DNA from: Echinarachnius parma
Lineage: Eukaryota > Echinodermata > Echinoidea > Clypeasteroida > Echinarachniidae
Reading direction: 5' to 3'
NCBI GenBank assembly: GCA_037951105.1
Contig: JBAMJV010004345.1
Coordinates: 1-64,000 of the forward strand
Length of the DNA: 64,000 bases
Shown here: positions 47,601 to 59,600 of the stretch, piece after piece
Position numbering within the stretch: position 1 is the stretch's first letter
How the letters are laid out: each line of letters starts with the position of its first letter
The notes under the pieces: model-generated
What the model was told of the DNA's origin: nothing
Databases searched by the model: none
The model's input: only the letters and a program-made list of their open reading frames with translations
Made by a program: the position numbers and the translations under genes

Positions 47601-50600
47601 CAATATATAAATAATTGCAAGGAGTAATCATAAATGATTGAGAAGGAAGAATAATAGTAGGCGTAGCTTAATAAGCAATGTTCCTCCTTTTAATCCACCA
47701 AATGATAAAAGGCACTGGTCGAAAAATTGGTCTCCGCCAGGACTCGAACCTGGGTCTCTGGCTTGGAACGCCGATGCCTTAACCACTAGGCCACGGGGAC
47801 CGTGTGATTAAAGACAGATCCAGTTCAGGTCATTGGCAAGCCAATCTCTCGGCCCTTTGTACTCAAGTATTCATGGGGAAGGAGTTACGAACAATGCAAG
47901 CCGCCTTTACTTCAGCTGGATCACAATAGAGTGATTCAAGTATTAGTTAGAACATATATATATAAGCGAGAAGTGAACTAATACATACAGCTTCGGTTTC
48001 TTCCAATATATAAATAATTGCAAGGAGTAATCATAAATGATTGAGAAGGAAGAATAATAGTAGGCGTAGCTTAATAAGCAATGTTCCTCCTTTTAATCCA
48101 CCAAATGATAAAAGGCACTGGTCGAAAAATTGGTCTCCGCCAGGACTCGAACCTGGGTCTCCGGCTTGGAACGCCGATGCCTTAACCACTAGGCCACGGG
48201 GACCGTGTGATTAAAGACAGATCCAGTTCAGGTCATTGGCAAGCCAATCTCTCGGCCCTTTGTACTCAAGTATTCATGGGGAAGGAGTTACGAACAATGC
48301 AAGCCGCCTTTACTTCAGCTGGATCACAATAGAGTGATTCAAGTATTAGTTAGAACATATATATATAAGCGAGAAGTGACCTGAACTGCCAATGACCTGA
48401 ACTGGATCTGTCTTTAATCACACGGTCCCCGTGGCCTAGTGGTTAAGGCATCGGCGTTCCAAGCCGGAGACCCAGGTTCGAGTCCTGGCGGAGACCAATT
48501 TTTCGACCAGTGCCTTTTATCATTTGGTGGATTAAAAGGAGGAACATTGCTTATTAAGCTACGCCTACTATTATTCTTCCTTCTCAATCATTTATGATTA
48601 CTCCTTGCAATTATTTATATATTGGAAGAAACCGAAGCTGTATACTTGTATTAGTTCACTTCTCGCTTATATATATATGTTCTAACTAATACTTGAATCA
48701 CTCTATTGTGATCCAGCTGAAGTAAAGGCGGCTTGCATTGTTCGTAACTCCTTCCCCATGAATACTTGAGTACAAAGGGCCGAGAGATTGGCTTGCCAAT
48801 GACCTGAACTGGATCTGTCTTTAATCACACGGTCCCCGTGGCCTAGTGGTTAAGGCATCGGCGTTCCAAGCCGGAGACCCAGGTTCGAGTCCTGGCGGAG
48901 ACCAATTTTTCGACCAGTGCCTTTTATCATTTGGTGGATTAAAAGGAGGAACATTGCTTATTAAGCTACGCCTACTATTATTCTTCCTTCTCAATCATTT
49001 ATGATTACTCCTTGCAATTATTTATATATTGGAAGAAACCGAAGCTGTATGTATTAGTTCACTTCTCGCTTATATATGTTCTAACTAATACTTGAATCAC
49101 TCTATTGTGATCCAGCTGAAGTAAAGGCGGCTTGCATTGTTCGTAACTCCTTCCCCATGAATACTTGAGTACAAAGGGCCGAGAGATTGGCTTGCCAATG
49201 ACCTGAACTGGATCTGTCTTTAATCACACGGTCCCCGTGGCCTAGTGGTTAAGGCATCGGCGTTCCAAGCCGGAGACCCAGGTTCGAGTCCTGGCGGAGA
49301 CCAATTTTTCGACCAGTGCCTTTTATCATTTGGTGGATTAAAAGGAGGAACATTGCTTATTAAGCTACGCCTACTATTATTCTTCCTTCTCAATCATTTA
49401 TGATTACTCCTTGCAATTATTTATATATTGGAAGAAACCGAAGCTGTATGTATTAGTTCACTTCTCGCTTATATATATTTTTTTAATATTTATTTATTTA
49501 TTTCCGGGGCGTCAAATTTATATTTTTTTCACTCTAATTTTTTTTGTTTTTAATTTTTATGTCCCTTCCAGGGCATCAAATTTTTATTTTTTGACCAGTT
49601 GAAAAGTGTTCCACATGAACTTTGCGATAATTGATGTTGCGAGATGCCGGATGAGCGCTACGTCATTGACGTTCTGGTTAAAACAATGATTTTGTGATAA
49701 ACTTGAAAATGATTGATTCTTGTTTTTATCCACTTTTTTTTTGCATTCAGAATCAGATGATTTAAATGGAAATATGGTACTATTTGGTGACTTACTAAAT
49801 AGATTATAAATGGTTGTTTGAATATTTTATGAATTATATTATTATTGTTGATTTTTCTTTTTCTTTCTTTTACAAAAGCATAATTTTGTTATCAGTTTTT
49901 GTGTTGTTTTTGACAAAAGTCAGAACCAATTTTTTTATTTACCTGTCTATTTCCCTTTTCTGTCTTGTCCCTTTCCATTCTAACCCATTAACAAATACAA
50001 TTTAACCCCAGAAATGCTTTAAAATGCCCCTGTAAATTTGCATTGAGTTTGCATTGAAAAATAAATTTCAGAGTTTCAATTTGCATACTGAAATGGTAGC
50101 CCCCATAAATAACATTTTTGTTTTTTCCAGTCTCTTTTTAATATACAATAAAAAAGACATCACATTTTTTCTTTCTAGCTCTCGTCTTTCACATGTTAAA
50201 GGGACTTGGTAACATCTATGTCAAATCCTCAAAACTTACTTGGAACTCTAGTGGTTCTCTCATACCTTAGCATATTTATATAAACAATAAAAGCATGGGA
50301 CAGGTTTCCGTTTTTCAAATTTCCATTTCATTCAAAAGATATTTACGATTAAAGTGTTCAGATATGAAATTGTCTATGAGATAATTTCATGCCATGTACA
50401 AAGTAAGTTAGTGAATATTACTTTGCATTTGTGCTCATATCTCTGCCAAAAAACATCTAATTAACATTAAATTTTCACACATTACTTTGTGGACATATCA
50501 GATCACTCTAAAACACATTTGATTAATTACTCATCACTTTTTGCACTTGCCAACAAAGTTACTAAGTCCCTTTAATGTTTGTATAATAATTTGTATTAAT

Positions 50601-53600
50601 AATACAGATGAGGTATTCAATATCCCGTCAATCTTCCTGGTCTGTTTTTTGTTTTTTTTTACTCTTGACTTCTTCTCAGAATATAATACCTGATATGTGT
50701 GCAATGCAATTTTTGCTGCCCTACTTGCAAGAACTCCAGAGATGCAAACAATCCATTGTGAGCCTACATAAATATATTATAGGAAATATCAGATTCTGGA
50801 GAATGTTTAAAGCTTCCAATGCATGTGGGTTGAGCAATCACCATCCTTTGTCCCAGATATATCAAATTGAAGATAGATTTTGTTGGAAAAGGAATCACCG
50901 AGTATTGTTTAAAGCCAACCAACAGTTTAGCCATCATGATGTGTTCTGTTCAGTTCAGAAATGCTGGGGTATCCTTAAATAAAGTAATTTGAATCAAAGT
51001 TGTTGACATTAAAAGTTGACCTTATATTCGCGATTTGACCAGTATTTATTTTTTTTAATGATAAAACTTACACATTCGGGAAAATAAACCAAAGAGGCTT
51101 TTAGTTGATTCTGATAATTCTCTACTGATTGTTTATTTTAGAAAATAAAAAGTTTGAATCTTCCAGGTGTCTGAATAGCACCCTTGTACTGTACTTTGAC
51201 GGCTGAAAATTAGAATGAAAAATTCTTTTTAATGAGAATTCAAGATGATTATGATTAGTTCTCAAATAATGATAACATACACATTCTAGCCACTAACATT
51301 CATGTTAGTTTGACAGGAACTCTGCTTTCCCTTAAAAACATTTTCCCAAGTGAAATTAGACATTTTCATTGTATCAACAGCACTTTGTTTGCTAGCAGCC
51401 TTCTGCGTGCTGTCTCCTCATATCCTAGTGAAATGTGATATCTTCACCATTTGCTCAGGCAAGTTCAAATGAGCTACCTGTATTTGGCCATACTGGAGGC
51501 AAATAATGAATAATTTCATAATTTATTAAAATCTTGTCCCAATTATAATTGGGCTTGTTGCATGATAAAGGCACGTTTTTTTTGTTTATTGATTGAATGG
51601 TTGTGCTACAATAATCATTCATGTATAGGAAGGTTGTAAAGTGATGAATTTATAATGTTGAATGATAGGCAAGGATTTAAATATTTATGTAGATGGGTGT
51701 GGGGGGGGGGGAACTTAAAGGGGACCACCAGGCAAAGAACAACACATTATTATATGTTTTGGAACCATTTTGTGATATCAAATAGATACCCAACATTTTG
51801 CAAAGGGTTGTGTAATTCATAAACAAAGCAATTAATTTCCACCACTTACGGAACCACTGCTATTTCCTGGTTCCATACGGGCCAACCATTTGCGAGTGCG
51901 CCAATGCTATTCACGCGCACGTTTGTAAACAATTGATTCCCGGGCGATTCGTTCGCTCTGCACACGTTGCAATTCACCGCACACATAGCAGTCTGCGTAA
52001 TTCAGACCGCATAAACGCATGCTTTAGAATGGTGATGCGTTTCCAATTATTTTTTTTTCTTTCTGGAAACATATTTTTGTGAACTTGTTGATGGAATGGA
52101 ATACTAAAGATGTTACCTTTCTTTAATAAGAATATCATTTTTGGGTGGTGGTACCCTTTAAACTTTTTTTCCTGGTACCACATTTCAAGCATGCCTACAT
52201 TAAAATAGCACTCTGAAATGTATTTTGCATTGAACCCTGTAAATGTATGGGCCATCTATTTGGCATTTGGGTATTAGGGGCTAAATCACCCTAGTCCCCC
52301 CCCTCCCCCCCTTGTATTGTTCAATGTATGTCATATTCATTAATACTTGAATTAAAAACAAATAAACAACCTTAAAATTGAATTTACAAAACTTTATTGT
52401 CAACCAAGCCAAATGTGTCAATTCATTTATCCATGTAGATCAATAAATTACAAATACTGTACATGTCTTCCAAGTCATAGGTACATGTAGTCATTTTTAT
52501 AATGTAAAATGTTTATGTTAATAAGGAACCCAACTCAAACATTTTTGCTCACTGCATGATTTCTGTGTACTTCTATTTGAACATTTTCTCTTGGATATTA
52601 CTAATAAATGAAATGTTTTTTAAACCACTTACTGAACATCTTTTTGGACTGACAACTGGAGGTTGCTTTTTTGTGTCAGGGGTACCGCATGAAACATCAT
52701 TTGAGCTTCAGAGCATGAACTAACAAAAGCAGGTTAGGTAACCACTGTTGTTGAGTCTGCTGCTATGTCGGTGGTTACATTACTCGCATTTGTTAGTGCA
52801 CGTTCAGATGACGTTTCATGCGGTACCTTTGGAAAACATGGCAGCCTCCAGTGGTCAGTCAAAACAGGTGTTGGTCTCATAAACATTGATTATCATAGGC
52901 GCCGGAAGTGGGGGGGCAGGGGGGGCGGCCGCCCCCCCCAATCCAAAAAGTGGGGGGGCAAAACGCGTTTTTGCCCTCCCAAAAAGCCCCCCCCCCTCAA
53001 AAAAAAAGAAGAAAAAAAGAAAAGAAAGAAAGAAAGAAAGAAAAAGGAAAAGAAAAAAATTAAATGCATCAGCCAATACTTGTTAATTCTAACGTTTAAA
53101 AACTATATAAGTTATACATCCATTTAACGTTTTCGCTGCGCGCTTCGCGCGCAAACAAATTATCTCAGTTTGTTGTGTAACTTGTGTATGGTACGTCTGG
53201 GGTGGATTTTTCTGTACCGGTCCACGTAGTTCCTGTGTAGGCTGTTATTGCTCTGGCTGTTTGTGTGACGTGCACCAAATTGCACCATTTCAAGTATATG
53301 AATGCAAAATCATCCCCGTTGGAGGGGGGATACCACCTCCCAAACCATCCCCCTCTGGCTCTGCCCCAGCCCTCGGTCGCTTCGCTCCCTCGGGACTCAT
53401 TTTTGGCTGTAAGCTTTGATGTTGGATCATACGAATGTGGCATATGTTTTATGTTTTTATGCACCAGAATGCACTATTTCAAGTATATAAATGCAAAATC
53501 TTCCCCGTGGGAGGGGGATACCCCCTCCCAAACCCTCCCCCTCTGGCTCTGCCCCAGCCCTCGATCGCTTCGCTCCCTCGGGACTCATTTTTGGTTGTAA

Positions 53601-56600
53601 GCTATGTTGTTGGATCATGTTTTCATGCACCAGATTGCACAATTTCAAGTTTAAAAATGCAACATTTTACCCGTGGGAGGGAGATACCCCCTCCCAAACC
53701 CTCCCCCTCTGGCTCTGACCCAGCCCTCGGTCGCTTTGCTCCCTCGGGACTCATTTTGGGCTGTAAGCTATGTTGTTGGATCATACATAATGTGGCATAT
53801 GGTTTATGTTTTTATTCACCAAATTGCACCATTTCAAGTATATAAATGCAAAATCTTCCCCGTAGGAGGGGGATACCCCCTCCCAAACCCTCCCCCTCTG
53901 GCTCTGACCCAGCCCTCGGTCGCTTTGCTCCCTCGGGACTCATTTTTGGCTGTAAGCTATGATGTTGGATCATGCATAATGTGCCATATATGGTTTATGT
54001 TTTTATGCACCAAATTGCACCATTTCAAGTATATAAATGCAAAATCTTCCCCGTGGGAGGGGGATACCCCCTCCCAAACCCTACCCATCTGGCTCTGCCC
54101 CAGCCCTCGGTCGCTTCGCTCCATCGGGACTCATTTTGGGTTGTAAGCTATGTTGTTGGATCATACGAATATGGCATATGGTTTATGTTTTTATGCACCA
54201 GAATGCACCATTTCAAGTATATAAATGCAAAATCTTCCCCGTGGGAGGGGGATACCCCCCCCCCCCCCCCCAAACCCTACCCCTCTGGCTCTGCCCCAGC
54301 CCTCGGTCGCTTCGCTCCATCGGGACTCATTTTGGGTTGTAAGCTATGTTGTTGGATCATGTTTTTATGCACCAGTCAAAAAATGCAAAAGCTCCATACC
54401 GTGGGAGGGGGGACTCCGCTCAGTCACTTCTCTCCCTCGGGCTTGGTCGTTTTATCCTCGCAATGTCTCACTCTCACATCTGAATAGCCTTTAGTCAAGG
54501 CTCTATATGACTTGGAGATTATATATGCGATCGTGAGCTAGCTAGCTGTGAGAGAGCTAGATACTATTAAACTGGCTCCATATATAGCCTTTAATCACTC
54601 GATTCGGAGTAATTTATTAATGAGCAAATTCATGAGAGATATCATCAACCAATCAGATCGCTAGATGTGGATACCGTATGCCTAATCGGTGGCATGTTCC
54701 ACCGTGTATTAAGGGGTTTATTTAGTATCAGACATTAATGTTATCATAACTTTCATAATGATAAAATATGAGATACATTACAATAAAAACTAAAGCATAA
54801 AAATACCTTTTTGCATCCATATCAAATCTCAACTCTTTATTTTAAAAGAAAACAACATATTCTGTAATGACGTACCCTATAAATAATGGACGCGTCCGCA
54901 TGAGCACTGCAGAGCGGCGTTCAGTGCATACAGCCTACGCTAGTCTGAAGCGGAGACCCTATAACAACCACTACTCTATGCCACTAAGTGTATTGTGCAA
55001 GGTTGCGCGTTTGGTTTTACAAGGCAGCTTCCAAACGAAGACTAACACTGACAAACATCTGATCAACCTGGTCTGTGGCATTATTATGAATATGGGCTTC
55101 GTAGCTTTTCTACGAAGATTTTCTATGTAAATTTAAAAAAATAAAACTTTTCACGTTCATGACTGACGATAGGCTTCGCGCTGCGCGCTCAAATTCGGCA
55201 TATCGCGGTTAGTACACTGCCGGTAGAACCTGCCAGACAGCACGATGCCTAACGGATAGGCTACATCTGGCTCAAAGTTGGCAACTCTGTGAGTGTGGTT
55301 GGGCATGAGCCCCTAAACACATAAATCGTGAGCCCCCTTAGGGTTTTGCCCCCCCAATCCAAAACTGCTTCCGGCGCGCCTGTTGATTATTCCAGTATTA
55401 TTGATACCCAAGAGGAAAAATACAACTAAACTGGGTTCCAAAAGAAACTTATCACTTCTTCAGAGCGACGCTCACTAAAATTCATTGCATCAAATTGAAT
55501 CATATTTAGACACAGATAAGCTATCATTCTCCTTATGAAGCATATCTGAAAAATTGAATGGTTGCTTTTGCCAAAAAAGAGAAAAATGCGATGGAATCGC
55601 TACAGGTCATTTTACAAAAATCACAGAAACTGCTCGTTTCGAACCTCCACGAAAGGCGGTCTATTCAGAACTTTCAATAGCAATTCATTCAACATCAAAG
55701 GCGGGTTATGTAACCACCAGGCTGGCTATTGTCCGTATCGAGCTCCGTGCCCGGAAGGCGAGCAGTTTCTGTGATTTTTGAAAAATTACCTCTTGCTATT
55801 TCACCTTATTTTATTCTTTGTTGACTAAATCAAACATAATTTTGTTTAGATGTGCATGCTGAGGAATATTATAGCTAATCTATGCCCAATTATGATTCAT
55901 TTTTATGCTTTAGATTTTAATGTGTGTCGCTCGGAAGAAGTGATAAGTTTCTTTTGGAACCCAGTTTAGAAGTGACATAAATTATGCAGTACATGTATCA
56001 GTAACAGAGAGCTAGAATGCCAGTGTTTAGTTCCCCTTTAAATAACCTGCTGCATCAGTCCCAAGTGATCTGTACTCACAAACTCTGTCACTGAAAATCT
56101 GAAAGCTCCAATGTTAAATACGCTAAATGAATGCAAGGCAGTTATGTCCAGAGCAATTGTGTAGAAGGCTGTTACAAAGTTTTCAAATAGCAAAGCGGCC
56201 AAGGCAGCTTGTCTGAGAAGAGGATGGGCTTAATCAATATGTTGATGAAGAGAAAGTCTGTCCCCTTGGGCTTTGACAACTGTAGATGGAGCTAGTGACT
56301 TGCCTCTGACAACGTTGCCAAATGTTATTTTTGTTGGAATAAAACGGATATGTTTGAATCGTTTGTGATTTTGATTTAAAGTAATATATGATCAATACAA
56401 GTCATGTCTACAAAGTTATACGTACTCATCCAAATGATGAAAAATGTTATGTTATTTTAAGTTTCTGTCACAGAAAATCTCCAATTTTAAGCAAAATGTA
56501 TGTAAGGTAAAGCTTGATTCAGGAGCAAATTGTAAAAAACTGTCTAGAAGTTTTCAAATAGCAAAGTGGCCAGGCAGCTTGTCTGAGAAGAGTATGGGGG

Positions 56601-59600
56601 CAATTCCAGGGTCCCGGAAATTACAAATCAGAGAATGTTCATGACTTTCTAATGACACTACTAATTCATGCCTCTCTACATGTAGCTAATGTCTAACTTT
56701 TACATGTACTTTGATTACAAAGCAATATCCTGGCTAAGTATGCAAACAAAGTTTCTGGATGGTGAATTGGGTATTATTTAGATTAAAATGCAATTTGAAA
56801 TGTTTGACTACAAAGTCATGATTTATATACGATAATGTACAATATTATTTGGCAATCCCTGTATTCAATCATCTCTGTTCATGTAGGTAGTCTAGTACAA
56901 ATAAAATCTTTCTTTCTTTTCTTTAAATTTGTTCATCTGTAAAAAATGATCATGATATTTTTATCATAAAACCAGTTATCTAATATCTCTTGATTGCAAT
57001 TTACATGCATACATACATATAAAAAATCTATGACAAAAATATGTAATATTTGTTTTTTTGTTCAAGTAGAAAATCTAAATCATACTTTGATCATAAAGAC
57101 CAATTATAAGTGGTATGTAGTATGTATCACTTAAATGCAATTTTCATTTCAAATTAACCTGTATAAATTACTGCCTACAATTTATTGTAAGACCGTGTGT
57201 ATTCCTACTCCTTTGACTATGAATTTAAAGCACTGTACATATCCCAGGTGATTTCAATTTTTCCTGCGTTTATTCTATAAACACATTTGATTGAGTCTTG
57301 AAAGCTGAATGAAAGAACAAACCCGCTAGTTCTGTATTGTAGATCTCCCAGGCTATAAACACCTTTTACTATGACTTAAAAGCACTACTAAGTCTACTAT
57401 TAGAGAACAACAAAACCGGTAGCTCAAAACTGTACTGTAGATTTCCCAGGCGACTATTAATGGTCGCTGACTAGTGAGAGATGAATTGATGTTGGCAGGG
57501 AGTGAGTGGAGGGAGAGCTGAATGGCAGAAAATGGCTTGAGCCATCAAGAAGAGCCTGGAAATTAGATCAGTATCATTCACCACTAACTGATATGTAACT
57601 TGGGTTTACACGGATACAGAGTATCAGGGGCAAATCGTAGAGAGGATCAGTATAATTCACCACAAACTGTTCTCCATCAGGTTGCACACATACACTGAGT
57701 AGCAGGGGGCAAAGTCTTTGAAAGATGATTTATTTTAACCCATTCAGGACTGGCCCCGAATACTCTGGTTTGGGTCTATGGTGAATGCATGTTATACCAA
57801 AATCAATCAGTCCTGAACGGGTGAAAATGTGTCCACATATTGTAAAACTCTATTGAGAGTCTACAGTATGTACATGTACATTGTTGAAAGTTGTTAAGCC
57901 TTGGTTAACACGGATATCAAGTATCAGGGGCAACGTCATGGAGAGGACGAGGATCAGTATCTGTATCATTCAGCACTAAATGTTCTCTAATCAGGGTGCA
58001 CACGGATACAAAGTATCAGGGGCTAAGCCGCGGTGATTTCTCTAGCCTGTGTTCACATGAATACTAAGTATATGGGCCAAGTCTGGAAACGATCATTTTT
58101 GTTTTTAAAAATGTGTCCACACAAGTGTTCAACCCTGGGGATAGACATGTACAGTTGATTTTGACAGATAGTGAGTGACGGAATCTTGAGCTGAATGGCA
58201 GGCAGAAAATGGCTTCACCCATCTAGAAGAGCCACTGACTGATCTCTTATGTAGGGTTACATGTACAATGTACACAGTAAATTAGCTAGCCCATTTATCA
58301 TCGTATGGTTCAATGCACACATCAAATGTTCGGGTGTTCATTTAGTCACAGTTCATATCTTCAGTAGATAAGGCACAATAGGTCATGTGTAAAGAAGTTA
58401 CTTTATATACATGTAATATATGCAAAACCATGCAACTCTTATGGCACAATAGGTCATGTGTAAAGAAGTTACTTTATATATGCAAAACCATGCAACTCTT
58501 ATGGCACAATAGGTCATGTGTAAAGAAGTTACTTTATATTGCAAAACCATGCAACTCTTATGAATAACTCTTTTTCGGGTGGCCTTTGCCTCAAGCTCTC
58601 TGAGCTTTTCCTGCTTCCCTTATTTCATGATCTTCTTACCGAATATGTATTGAGCATATTCAACTGTATTTCATCATTACTGTTATTTCATTGTACTATG
58701 AACTTGTTATATTTATCGCATGTATTTTCATGATTTGTTTTAGAAATAAAATTTTGTTCAATTAAATATATACTAGTTTGTTATATTATTTCCCTAAAGA
58801 ATCTCTCTGTTATCATAGCGAGTCATTGATTAGTCCTTTATATTTACCCATTTACTCAGTGCTAGAAAATGTTATTTTCATTATTCTACTGTCTCAGTAG
58901 GGCAAATGAAATCAACATTCTGGTGGCCCTAAACCAGAAGCGGATTGCCCTTCATATGTAAATAAAACATTGGAAACACTTTTATATTTGGTTGGCGAGT
59001 AAAGTTTTGTATTTCAATTGATATTATACTTTTTAGTGGTATGTAGCTCATTTTTGACTAGTGGGCTAGTGCTAGCGCATAAAAGTTCTCTCAAGTAATT
59101 ATTATTAATATGAAATGTTTCTTTTCATCTCTTGCAGAGAGTGAAAGATTTCACCGTAAGAGCTGAAAGCCTGAATCTACAAGGTGAGTTACAAATTTGT
59201 TCTTCAAATCTCCCAATATTAGATTGTACATACAAATTGTAAGGGTTTTCATTTAATCACAGTTCATATCGTCATTAATTAAGGCACAATATACAAGTCT
59301 GTTTTATTATTTCCCTAAAGATATAAAAATGGAATACCACATTGTAACTGCCCTTCATTACATTGTAATGAGGGGAAATGTCGATAAACAAGTTTCAGAT
59401 AGATGCATGTAGAGAAAAATCCAGTGTTTTGTTTTTTTGTTTTGTTTGTTTTTTTTTGTTTTGGGGGGGGGGGGGGTTAATGAATTTGCTGCACATGTGT
59501 TAATTGGCAATTTAATATCTCTGGACATCACACACACAAACAAAAATACGCAATTAGGGAATTCCAGTCTTAACATACATGCATAATGAGGGTTTTTTCT

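Larger units (their letters stand above)
47211..49478. repeat. Large palindrome of about 403-bp units carrying tRNA-like genes
   Basis: Three direct units on the left (starting near 47211, 47614 and 48017) are followed, after a centre near 48380-48400, by three units in reverse. Every unit includes TAATTGCAAGGAGTAATCAT, one tRNA-like gene, and TAGTTAGAACATATATATA. Units differ by only a few bases, so the array is recent or homogenised. Confidence 0.9.
46966..49665. mobile_element. Element with ends TAGCTCATCCG, host of the tRNA array
   Basis: Left TAGCTCATCCGCCCCGAAGG, followed by GTCCGTCCGTCGTCC, and right GCCGGATGAGCGCTA, an imperfect inverted match. GGGCCCGATGAGC and GTCCGTCCG words are common in dispersed repeats of marine invertebrates. 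The tRNA palindrome lies inside. The right border is less sure. Confidence 0.5.

Noticed and set aside
47211..49478. CRISPR-like array
   Set aside because: Regular spacing is due to 403-bp tandem units with tRNA-like genes in a eukaryotic intron; there are no short repeats with unique spacers.
50608..50982. 124-codon plus-strand frame in PPP1R37 intron 2
   Set aside because: No recognisable domain, no match to the PPP1R37 order of exons, and it sits in AT-rich sequence; a chance frame is more likely.
51974..52255. 93-codon minus-strand frame
   Set aside because: Falls inside the TTAA-flanked family 3 element and is not kept open in the other copies.
53435..54494. Several overlapping frames of 75-171 codons rich in Pro/Ser/Gly
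   Set aside because: They track the tandem units of the array in more than one reading frame, as expected when a repeat happens to lack stops.
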